From contig MVCY01000065.1 of NCBI GenBank assembly GCA_002049985.1, forward strand, positions 1 through 9,812: a stretch of DNA of 9,812 bases, read 5' to 3'. Position 1 is the stretch's first letter. Each line of letters opens with the position of its first letter. Of the stretch, positions 1 to 6,327 are shown one piece after another. This DNA is from Candidatus Latescibacteria bacterium 4484_181. GTDB taxonomy: Bacteria; Latescibacterota; MVCY01. The notes beneath the pieces are model-generated. The model was not told the origin of the DNA, made no database searches, and was given only the letters and a program-made list of their open reading frames with translations. Made by a program: the position numbers and the translations under genes.

Positions 1-234
1 AGTGAACAGCAGTGAACTATCCACTATTGCTGTCTGTCATCCTCATCATACTGAAGCCCTTCAGACGAGGTATCTCTTCGCTCTGTCCAAAATGAGAGGG
101 GGTGACCGGGGCGTCTACTAAAAGCTGTCTGGCGAAGAATGGGAATGTTTTCGCAGACACCACCTTTTGTAGTTACAAGAGCTTCAGAAATTCAGCTCTG
201 TTTCTGAAGAGAAAGTTCTCCCTTAAAGGCAAAA
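1..234. other. Left edge, no recognised gene
   Basis: No convincing coding sequence is seen here. A 39-codon open stretch at 2-121 (+) starts with GTG, matches no family I recognise and has no ribosome-binding site in view, so it could be the tail of a gene beginning outside the window or chance. Small inverted repeats occur at 51-64 and 182-209. No upstream EcfA ATPase sequence is visible, although one is often found just before ecfT. Confidence 0.5.
182..209 (+). promoter_or_regulatory. 9-bp stem-loop upstream of ecfT
   Basis: CTTCAGAAA (182-190) is the exact reverse complement of TTTCTGAAG (201-209), leaving a 10-base loop. A second small hairpin, GAGAA-AG-TTCTC, follows at 209-220 and shares one base with the first stem. 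The pair lies 25 bases before the ecfT start codon. No T-run follows, so it does not look like a standard intrinsic terminator. It could be a leader structure or chance. I could not match it to a known riboswitch class. Confidence 0.35.
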
Positions 235-734
235 ATGGGTTTTTTGCGTGATATCACCTTAGGTCAGTATGTGGCGACCGATTCTTCCGTGCATCGGCTG
301 GATCCGCGAACAAAATTCCTTTCGGTTTTCCTGCTGAGTTAGTTTCCCACGAGTTCCTTTTTTACTTTCTGTTAACAGGCTTTTTAGCAGTGATCATTCC
401 GCTAGCAAGGTTACCGGTTCGCCTTGTCTTACGAAATTTTCGTCCCTTTTCTTGGTTGATCCTGTTAACAATCTGTCTCCACATTTTCTTCACTCGCACA
501 GGAACGGTGCTGTTTTGCCTGGGACCTGTTCAAGTGACCTCTGAAGGGGTCGCAAGGGGGGCTTTTTTCAGTTATCGTTTGCTGATTCTGATTGTTACAG
601 CTACACTTCTCACCCTAACCACCTCCCCTATGGAATTGGTAGACGGTATTGAGAAATTGCTCAAGCCGTTTCGACGGATTCGAGTGCCTGCCCATGAGCT
701 GGCGATGATGACCTCCATTGCTTTTCCAATTTGA
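235..734 (+). pseudogene. ecfT: EcfT transmembrane subunit, frameshifted and 3'-truncated
   Basis: EcfT is the membrane subunit of energy-coupling-factor vitamin/metal transporters, linking the EcfA ATPases to a substrate-binding S component. The start at 235 encodes the typical N-terminus (GQYVATDSSVHRLDPRTK), then stops at TAG 340-342. The same protein resumes one frame over from about 342 (VSHEFLFYFLL, then PLARLPVRLVLRN and HIFFTRTG), with spacing that fits loss of a single base near 340. The reading ends at TGA 732-734 just after AHELAMMTSIAF, where family members continue with RFIPTL and the Ala-Arg-Gly coupling helices. About 165 of the usual 250-270 residues remain. Without the coupling helices it should not drive transport. 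The family call is firm; whether the breaks are biological or sequencing errors is unknown. Confidence 0.85.
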
Positions 735-894
735 GTTTGTTTGCTGTGCCGCCGGCCAGTGTCGCGGTGACCTTCGGGCGGCGATTTATGGGACCCTAAG
801 GATCTGCGCTATGAATAGTGCGAGAGTTCACATGTGGCAGAGCAAAGTCTGCGGACAGGTTCTGACTACAGGGTCATGCTTGCCTAACGATTCA

Positions 895-903
895 AAGGGG
901 GTG
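895..903 (+). promoter_or_regulatory. Ribosome-binding site of HEAT lipoprotein
   Basis: AAGGGGGTG lies 8 bases before ATG 912. This favours ATG 912 over the in-frame TTG at 906, which would leave only 2 bases of spacing. The ATG start also gives a compact lipoprotein signal peptide beginning with two arginines. Confidence 0.6.
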
Positions 904-911
904 AATTGGCA

Positions 912-1739
912 ATGCGTAGATGCATTTATCTCTCTGTTTTGGGGTGTTTAATCCTTCTCTTGGCATGCGGCACTCGGGAAGATCCCCAGAGGCATATTAA
1001 GAACCTCTACAGCTGGGATGAACGTGTCAGGCTTCGGGCGGGGAATGCGCTTGTGCTTATGGGAGAGAAGGCTGTGCCGGCGGTGATCAAAGAACTGGAA
1101 AGTTCGCAGAATCCACAGGTGAAATATATCTGCGTGCAAATCCTGGGACGGATTGGGGACAAGAGGGCAACACCTCATCTGATTCCGTTCCTGAAGAGTC
1201 AGAACAGATATATCGCGGCCAAGGCGGCTGAGGCGCTGGGCATTATTGCCGACCAGAGGGCAGCCGGGGCCCTTGTAGAAGCAGCCCGAGACACTTGCAC
1301 AGATCTACGTGCCAATGCTGTGTTTGCCCTGGCCAAGACGAAAAGCCCTCAGGCCTGGGAGGTGATTTCTAAGTCACTTAACGATCCGAGCGTTAAAGTG
1401 CGGGTCAAGGCCCTTCAGGCTGTGGGCCGGTGCAGATATTCCCAGGTTGCACCTCGGGTTATTCAAATGGTCTCTGATCCGTCCCCGTTGGTGAGACTCA
1501 AGGCTGTTCAGGCCTTGAGGTGGATTGGCGATAAGCCCGGTGTGGTTGATGCCTTAATCAAAGCACTGGAGGATTCTCGTCTGAGTGTGCGTCTCCAGGC
1601 CATAACCTCTCTCCAGGTGATTGGGAACCCTAAGGCCATCGTCCCCTTGGAAAAACTGGCTGCCAGAGGGGGAGAAAGAGATCGAAGGGCAGCCAAGTGG
1701 GCGATAGAAGAGATAAAAAAGCAGATGGAAAGAAAGTAG
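912..1739 (+). CDS. HEAT-repeat lipoprotein
   Basis: The predicted protein has 275 residues. It starts with MRR, a hydrophobic stretch and a lipobox LLAC with Cys19, followed by Gly20, so it is probably lipidated and, with no Asp at position +2, sent to the outer membrane in a diderm. From about residue 30 to the end it is built of roughly eight 30-residue HEAT/PBS-lyase-like helical repeats; recurring cores include RLRAGNALVLMG, AAKAAEALGII and VRLKAVQALRWIG. Such solenoids act as protein-binding scaffolds; no catalytic residues are seen. The C-terminus is lysine-rich (EEIKKQMERK). The gene ends 4 bases before truA, suggesting co-transcription, and sits between ecfT and truA, which are often adjacent elsewhere. 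The partner and exact role are unknown. Cys12 (VLGC) is a less likely lipidation site because the hydrophobic core before it is short. Confidence 0.85.
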   Translation: MRRCIYLSVLGCLILLLACGTREDPQRHIKNLYSWDERVRLRAGNALVLMGEKAVPAVIKELESSQNPQVKYICVQILGRIGDKRATPHLIPFLKSQNRYIAAKAAEALGIIADQRAAGALVEAARDTCTDLRANAVFALAKTKSPQAWEVISKSLNDPSVKVRVKALQAVGRCRYSQVAPRVIQMVSDPSPLVRLKAVQALRWIGDKPGVVDALIKALEDSRLSVRLQAITSLQVIGNPKAIVPLEKLAARGGERDRRAAKWAIEEIKKQMERK

Positions 1740-1743
1740 GAAG

Positions 1744-2383
1744 TTGCGTAACATCAAGCTTACGGTCGAATATGACGGCACAGATTTCTCTGGCTGGCAG
1801 GTGCAGCCCGAAGCAAGAACAGTTCAACAGACCGTGGAACAGAGATTTCCACACTCACAGTACATTGCCACCGGAGACAATAAAGGTGGGGTTAAATAGT
1901 CTATTGCCGAGGGATGTGGTTATTCGCCAAGCCGAGGAGGTGGAACCCGAGTTCCACGCTCGCTTCAGTGCCGACTGGAAGCGATATCGCTATCGGATAG
2001 CGAAGAGAAAGAAGGCCATCGGAAGACATTATTGCTGGTATCTCAGGTATGAACTTGATGTAGAGCGAATGCGCCAAGCCTCGTCCATCTTAGCGGGTAC
2101 TTATGACTTCACCTCCTTCTGTTCCAGCAACTCTGAAACAAAAACCCATATTTGCCGTGTGATGGAGTGCCAGTGGCAGGAGGGGGAGGATATTGACTTT
2201 GAGATCCAGGCAGACCGCTTCCTACAACATATGGTCAGGATAATCGTTGGGACGATGGTTGAGGTGGGACGAGGCAGGCTTCCAGTCGAAGAGATAGGCA
2301 GAATCTTAGAGGCGAAAGACCGCCGGCAGGCAGGTCCCACCGCCCCAGCAAAAGGGCTTTGTCTGGTTGAAGTTGGCTATTAG
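1744..2383 (+). pseudogene. truA: tRNA pseudouridine synthase A missing its catalytic segment
   Basis: TruA converts uridines 38-40 of the tRNA anticodon stem to pseudouridine. A TTG at 1744 opens the family N-terminus (KLTVEYDGTDFSGWQVQPEA, then VQQTVEQ), in a frame that stops at 1897-1899. From about 1844 the rest continues one frame over: DFHTHSTLPPET, GLNSLLPRDV, FHARFSADWKRYRYRI, FLQHMVRIIVGTMVEVGRGR and the terminal GLCLVEVGY, ending with TAG at 2381-2383. Compared with E. coli TruA, about 29-30 residues are missing at the junction near 1843, including the GRTDAGVH motif with the catalytic aspartate. Even with a ribosomal frameshift the product should be inactive. About 213 of roughly 245 residues survive and look unworn, so the lesion is recent or is an assembly error. 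Confidence 0.9.
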
Positions 2384-2586
2384 GATATTGAAAGACCATA
2401 GCGGCCGAGCTTTGGATGTCCGGAACGTGAATATGCAAAAGGCTCCGCCACTTCCAGCCCTAAAAGTCTCTTGTGTTCGAAGGCAAAAAATGAGTGTCAC
2501 TATCCCATCAAGTTTGCATAGGTCACCTGGATTCTTTGGCTGTGGCAGGCAGGTTTGGAGTTGGAGGAAACGGAAAGAGAGAAGGT

Positions 2587-3864
2587 ATGGAAAACTTCTT
2601 TGCCAAAATCAGTAACCACAGAGGACGCCTCGTTCTGGGGTCGCTATTTACCCTGGTTCTGGGATTTATCTTGGGATTCTATAGTCCTCACCAAACTTCT
2701 TTTTCCTCGGGATCAGGCGGGACTGATGCTTCTTCTCATTTGGCTGAGGTTAAACCCCCTGTCCAGTACGGTCATGTAGCGGAGACCTTTGAGTCTCCAC
2801 AGGCCGGAGGTCCAGAAACCTCACCTGCAGACGAAGAGATCACCTGTTCCAGACGAAATGCCATCGTTTTGGCTGTGGAAACAGTGCAGCCGGCAGTGGT
2901 GAGTGTCAGCGTCACCCAGGTGAGGGTCTATCAGGTAAGTCCATTTTCTGTCTTCTTCAACGATCCCTTCTTCGACCAATTCTTTCCAGAGCTGAAACAG
3001 GAATATCGCCAAAAAATAAAGAGCTTGGGTTCAGGCTTCATTGTAAATGAAATAGGATATATACTTACAAATGAACACGTTGTTCACAACGCAGTGAAAG
3101 TGGTCGTGAATCTGCCTGATGGCCGACAATTTGATGCTGAATTGATAGACTCTGACCGACCTGTTGATATAGCTGTTCTCAAAGTCCCTGGGAAGAACCT
3201 GCCTTTTGCCAAGTTGGGGAATTCCAACGATGTACTGATTGGTGAGTGGGCCATTGCTCTTGGCAATCCCCTTGGCTATGTCCACAATGATGCCCGCCCC
3301 ACGGTCACGGTGGGAGTAATTAGCGCCCTTAACAGAGACTTTCAACCTCAGCAAGGCAGAGTCTACCGCAATATGATCCAGACTGACGCTTCAATAAATC
3401 CAGGCAACAGCGGTGGCCCTTTAGTTAACGCCCTGGGAGAGGTTATTGGGATCAATACCTTCATCCTCACCCACAGTGGTGGTTCTGAAGGGATAGGATT
3501 TGCCATTCCCATAAATAAGGCGAAGAGGATACTGGATGAAGTCCTTAAGTATAATAAAATAAGGGACTTTTGGACCGGCTTGACTGTCCAGGATATCGAT
3601 CTTTCAATAGCGCAGAGTCTTGGGCTAAAATCGGCTCAGGGCGTTATTGTTGTTGAGGTGACCCCTAAAAGTCCGGCAGAGGAGGCAGGGCTTAGAGTTG
3701 GCGACGTCATCCTCCAGGTAAATGAGACTCCCACGAAAAATAGAAGCCAGATTCAGGCAGCCTTTGCCGGCGGGATGGTGGGAGATATCTACCACTTGGT
3801 GGTGTTTAGGAAAGGGAAGAGGTTGAAAATCGATTTGACACTGGAGGAGAGGCCGAAGAGATGA
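2587..3864 (+). CDS. HtrA/DegQ-type serine protease with one PDZ domain
   Basis: This envelope protease/chaperone degrades misfolded exported proteins. The protein has 425 residues. ATG 2587 is chosen because it places a membrane anchor or signal segment (LVLGSLFTLVLGFILGFY) at residues 16-35; the longer GTG 2494 start would add an unrelated polar leader. A low-complexity linker follows. The trypsin-like domain carries the full triad: His164 in TNEHVV, Asp194 in VDIAVLK and Ser275 in GNSGGP, plus the GSGFI strand and a TDASINPGNSGG core. A single PDZ domain spans about residues 330-415 (GVIVVEVTPKSPAEEAGLRVGDVI). Having one PDZ rather than two is closer to DegS and many deep-branching HtrAs than to E. 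coli DegP. Its stop overlaps the purB start (ATGA), so the two are probably translationally coupled. The Shine-Dalgarno region is purine-rich (GAGAAGG) but only one base from the start codon. Confidence 0.93.
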   Translation: MENFFAKISNHRGRLVLGSLFTLVLGFILGFYSPHQTSFSSGSGGTDASSHLAEVKPPVQYGHVAETFESPQAGGPETSPADEEITCSRRNAIVLAVETVQPAVVSVSVTQVRVYQVSPFSVFFNDPFFDQFFPELKQEYRQKIKSLGSGFIVNEIGYILTNEHVVHNAVKVVVNLPDGRQFDAELIDSDRPVDIAVLKVPGKNLPFAKLGNSNDVLIGEWAIALGNPLGYVHNDARPTVTVGVISALNRDFQPQQGRVYRNMIQTDASINPGNSGGPLVNALGEVIGINTFILTHSGGSEGIGFAIPINKAKRILDEVLKYNKIRDFWTGLTVQDIDLSIAQSLGLKSAQGVIVVEVTPKSPAEEAGLRVGDVILQVNETPTKNRSQIQAAFAGGMVGDIYHLVVFRKGKRLKIDLTLEERPKR

Positions 3865-5156
3865 TCGAGAGATATACACTACCGGAGATGGGCGCTATCT
3901 GGAGCCTGGAAAGAAAGTTTCAACTCTGGCTTGAGATAGAATTACTTGCCTGTGAGGCCTGGACAAAACTACGGGTTATCCCGGAAGGTGCCTTAAGGGA
4001 AATCAAGAGGAAAGCAAAGATTGATGTGGCTCGCATCCAGCAGATTGAGCAGCAAACTCGGCACGATTTCATTGCCTTTCTGACCAACCTCTCTGAGAAT
4101 GTGGGTCAGGAGGCTCGCTTTATCCATCTTGGCCTGACTTCTTATGATGTGGAAGACAACGCCCTTTCGCTCCGTATGCGCCAGGCGGCGGATGTTCTGA
4201 TTGACAGACTGGAGAAACTGGGAGGGAGTATCCGCAGCAAGGCCATCCAGTACAAGATGACTCCGATGATAGGGAGAACTCACGGTGTTCACGCTGAGCC
4301 TACCACTTTTGGCCTGAAGATGGCCCTCTGGTATGACGAGGTCGGACGGAATATCCGGCGGCTGAAGCAGGCCAGGGAGGTGATCAGCTACGGGAAGGTT
4401 TCAGGAGCGGTGGGCACCATGGCCCAGGTAGATCCTTTTGTAGAAAGCTATGTCTGCGAAAAACTGGGCTTGACGCCGGCTCCTGTATCCACGCAGATCC
4501 TCCAGCGCGATCGCCATGCGGAATATATGGCCGCCCTGGCAATAACTGCTTGTTCCTTAGAGAAATTTGCCACTGAAATCAGGAACCTCCAGCGTACAGA
4601 GATATTGGAGGCCGAAGAGGGGTTTAAAAAGGGACAAAAAGGCTCTTCAGCGATGCCCCACAAACGCAACCCCATCGTCTGCGAGAGGATAACCGGACTG
4701 GCCAGGGTGGTGCGTAGCAACCTTTTGGCAGCCCTGGAAAACATCTCCCTCTGGCACGAAAGGGACCTGACTAATTCCTCAGTAGAACGGGTGATAATCC
4801 CTGACAGCGCCATCTTGCTGGATTATATGCTCACAAAGCTCACCGAAGTGATAGGAAATCTCCTTGTCTATCCGGAGAATATGATGAAGAATGTCCTTAA
4901 AACTAAGGGACTTATCTTCTCGCAGCGGGTTCTATTGGAGTTGGTGAAAAAGGGTTTGAGCCGAGAGCAGGCTTACGATTTGGTGCAGCAAAATGCTATG
5001 AAGAGCTGGCACAGGGACCAGGACTTCAAACAGTTGCTCTTGGCAGACAAAGAGGTACGTTCACAACTGGCTCCAGAAGAGATAGAGCGCTGCTTTAACC
5101 TGGAAGAGCAGTTGAAAAATGTAGACTTTATTTTCAGAAAAGCAGGAATTCAATAA
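3861..5156 (+). CDS. purB: Adenylosuccinate lyase
   Basis: PurB cleaves fumarate from SAICAR and from adenylosuccinate, serving purine synthesis and AMP formation in the cytoplasm. At 431 residues it has the length of the Bacillus/Thermotoga-type enzyme. His68 (RHDFIAF) and His141 (GRTHGVHAEPT) sit at the positions known for the B. subtilis catalytic histidines. The flexible signature loop GSSAMPHKRNP is at residues 261-271, with the catalytic serine at 262 or 263. HLGLTSYDVEDNA, another conserved substrate-site block, precedes His141. The start overlaps the htrA stop by four bases, and GGAGGAG at 3843-3849 inside htrA can serve as its ribosome-binding site. The small DUF4321 gene begins 24 bases after its stop. 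Nothing is missing or unusual in the protein. Confidence 0.97.
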   Translation: MIERYTLPEMGAIWSLERKFQLWLEIELLACEAWTKLRVIPEGALREIKRKAKIDVARIQQIEQQTRHDFIAFLTNLSENVGQEARFIHLGLTSYDVEDNALSLRMRQAADVLIDRLEKLGGSIRSKAIQYKMTPMIGRTHGVHAEPTTFGLKMALWYDEVGRNIRRLKQAREVISYGKVSGAVGTMAQVDPFVESYVCEKLGLTPAPVSTQILQRDRHAEYMAALAITACSLEKFATEIRNLQRTEILEAEEGFKKGQKGSSAMPHKRNPIVCERITGLARVVRSNLLAALENISLWHERDLTNSSVERVIIPDSAILLDYMLTKLTEVIGNLLVYPENMMKNVLKTKGLIFSQRVLLELVKKGLSREQAYDLVQQNAMKSWHRDQDFKQLLLADKEVRSQLAPEEIERCFNLEEQLKNVDFIFRKAGIQ

Positions 5157-5180
5157 GTGCCCCTTATGGAAGGGATCTCA

Positions 5181-5510
5181 ATGTACAGAGAAAAAAGCAC
5201 GGGGACATTAATCGTAACCCTTTTTGTAGGACTTTTGATAGGGACAGTGGTGGGGGAAATCCTTGGCTTCATTCTGCCGGATAACAATGTGGTGAAGAAA
5301 GTCCTGGTCGATTCATTCAGATATGAATTTGCCCCTGTCACCCTCAACCTGATTGTCCTCACCATCACCTTCGGTTTCACATTGAAGTTCAACATTATCA
5401 GTCTGTTCCTGGGAAATTTTTCTGATACTTTTGATTGCTCTGCTTCTGTTTGGAGCCAAAAGAATTCCAGAGATAGCGCGAAGCTTGGGCAAAGGGATCA
5501 GGGAGTTTAA
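5181..5510 (+). pseudogene. DUF4321 small membrane protein, 3' end lost and read into tatA
   Basis: ATG 5181 has GGAAGGG 6 bases upstream. The first 77 or so residues match the DUF4321 family of small membrane proteins: a basic N-terminus, a glycine-rich first membrane helix (LIVTLFVGLLIGTVVGEILG), then LILTITFGFTLKFN-like sequence (seen as LIVLTITFGFTLKFNIISLFLG) where the second helix starts. Family members run about 85-90 residues. Here the family sequence breaks near 5410, and the remaining 33 codons, up to the stop at 5508-5510, are simply tatA read in the wrong frame (NFSDTFDCSASV onward), with no family match. The function of DUF4321 is unknown. The apparent 110-residue protein should therefore be treated as an artefact of a deletion joining two genes, not as a novel protein. 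Confidence 0.75.
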
Positions 5511-5595
5511 GAAGGCAACTCGTGAGGTTGAGAGCGAGATACGCGAACCAGAAGAAAAACCCGAAACAGCGCAGAAAAGAGAATTGAAGGGATGA
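5410..5595 (+). pseudogene. tatA: TatA twin-arginine translocase subunit, start codon missing
   Basis: TatA forms the protein-conducting part of the Tat system for folded proteins. Read in the +1 frame relative to the DUF4321 gene, this stretch gives WEIFLILLIALLLFGAK, then RIPEIARSLGKGIREFKKA and an acidic/basic tail ending at TGA 5593-5595. This is the classic TatA plan: a short membrane helix, FG hinge, amphipathic helix and charged tail. The usual first residues (MFG.IG or similar) are absent, an in-frame stop lies at 5383-5385, and no ATG, GTG or TTG falls between that stop and the tryptophan codon at 5410. The start was evidently lost with the DUF4321 end. The 61 remaining residues look fully conserved, so the loss is recent or a consensus error. 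Confidence 0.85.
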
Positions 5596-5706
5596 CAATT
5601 CTATTGGAATCCCTGAACTTTTGATTGTGAGATCAATTCTGCCCGGAGTTGCCGGTTCAACCGTCTACTTACCAGTTTTCCCGTTTAATCGCTGGAGAAT
5701 ACGTAG

Positions 5707-5964
5707 ATGACTGTGTTCGATGATTCGACGGTGTTGGTGACTGCTGGCGAAGCCAGTTTTGGCAAGGATTTTTTCATTGTGGCCAAGCGGTTCCAACGCT
5801 GCGAGTTGCCCGATTGTGGGCCAAGTCTGCTGCGTCAACCGAGAGTTGTGACAATTGAAGATCTAGTCTCTGCCTATGCTGACTCTCCACGGGCGAAGAA
5901 GTGTTGTCACAAGGGAAGGACGCCCCTTAAGCTCAAAACAAGATGGAAAGCTCTACGGTCTTGA
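5707..5964 (+). pseudogene. Start of a nucleotide-sugar 4,6-dehydratase-like gene, degenerate
   Basis: The 85-codon frame begins VFDDSTVLVTAGEASFGKDF after the initiator MT. This resembles the N-terminus of PseB/CapD-type UDP-sugar dehydratases, where a FDGKTVLVTGGTGSFGK-like block makes the Rossmann NAD(P)-binding loop. Here two of the three loop glycines are replaced (GGTGSFG becomes AGEASFG), which should weaken cofactor binding. After about residue 22 the similarity ends; the rest, including TIEDLVSAYADS, is not something I can place and stops after 85 residues against the family's roughly 330. GGAG at 5693-5696 lies 10 bases before the ATG, so a once-translated start is plausible. I read it as a decayed 5' fragment. 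The alternative is an unrelated small protein with a chance match, and confidence in the family call is modest. Confidence 0.45.
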
Positions 5965-6003
5965 CTGTATTCGTCCGCAGAGATCTTAGCGCTGCCGGGG
6001 AGA

Positions 6004-6282
6004 GTGAATCTTCTTCATAGAGCTGGCAGACGAGATTGCCTTAGGCTGTATAACATCAAAGAAGAACGAGAGGGCAAACGGGCGGAGAGGTCCATACAAA
6101 AAGTATGCGATGAATTAGAAGAGTTAGTCGAGCGGCGGACCGCAGAGCTGCGCGAGACCAACGAATCCCTACAACGCGACATCAGCGAGTGCAAGTACTC
6201 GTTATCTGACTTGCTTCGAGCCACTGGAGAGACTATAGAAATTGGAGAAACCAGAGAACAAGATAATGGAACCAGAGAATGA
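6004..6282 (+). pseudogene. Histidine-kinase coiled-coil linker fragment
   Basis: The 92-codon frame from GTG 6004 contains EREGKRAERSIQKVCDELEE, then LVERRTAELRETNESLQRDI. This is the signalling-helix coiled coil that joins PAS sensor domains to the kinase core in many sensor histidine kinases (typically ERKRAEEAL...ELE.RVEERTAELR.TNE.L). A further, degenerate ITERKRAEEAL-like turn (ISECKYSL) follows. No PAS fold, phospho-accepting H box or ATP-binding N/G boxes are present before or after, so it cannot be a working kinase. The start has no clear ribosome-binding site and the first 15 residues look random. It ends 45 bases before metK. It is most likely a relic of a large sensor kinase gene; a free-standing short coiled-coil protein is less likely. 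Confidence 0.5.
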
Positions 6283-6314
6283 GCAAATTCACATAACATC
6301 TATGAACTAGGATT

Positions 6315-6322
6315 GGAGGAGG
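6315..6322 (+). promoter_or_regulatory. Ribosome-binding site of metK
   Basis: GGAGGAGG lies 5 bases before ATG 6328. It rules out the in-frame TTG at 6313, which overlaps the site and would add five residues absent from the family. Confidence 0.75.
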
Positions 6323-6327
6323 CTTTT

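Larger units (their letters stand above)
5596..6327. other. Relic-filled gap between tatA and metK
   Basis: This 732-base stretch contains no intact gene. It holds two partial coding relics, described separately: a nucleotide-sugar dehydratase start at 5707 and a histidine-kinase linker fragment at 6004. A 5-bp hairpin (TTGAT/ATCAA, 5621-5635) lacks a following T-run and is not a convincing terminator for tatA. No repeats flanking the block and no transposase remnants were seen. Confidence 0.55.

Noticed and set aside
748..782. GCCGCC/GGCGGC inverted repeat in the spacer after ecfT
   Set aside because: Six base pairs with a 23-base loop and no T-run; expected by chance in GC-rich sequence.
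718..951. 77-codon frame overlapping the ecfT end and the lipoprotein start
   Set aside because: No family match, no ribosome-binding site, and it overlaps the lipoprotein signal peptide in another frame.
2494..2586. Longer start (GTG 2494) for the HtrA protease, and possible gene content in 2384-2586
   Set aside because: The added leader is polar and unlike HtrA N-termini. No frame in 2384-2586 resembles a known protein and no strong promoter was seen.
5414..5420. A slippery-looking heptamer (A AAT TTT) in phase with the DUF4321 frame, suggesting programmed frameshifting into tatA
   Set aside because: A -1 slip there leads to TGA at 5423-5425, not to the tatA frame, which needs +1. Loss of the tatA start and of the DUF4321 end fits a deletion better.
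320..5424. TTTCC (or GGAAA) present near the breakpoints in ecfT, truA and tatA, as a possible shared deletion signal
   Set aside because: A five-base word is common by chance, and true breakpoints cannot be fixed without an intact relative.
5621..5635. Hairpin TTGAT/ATCAA as a terminator after tatA
   Set aside because: The stem is only 5 bp, AT-rich, and no T-run follows.
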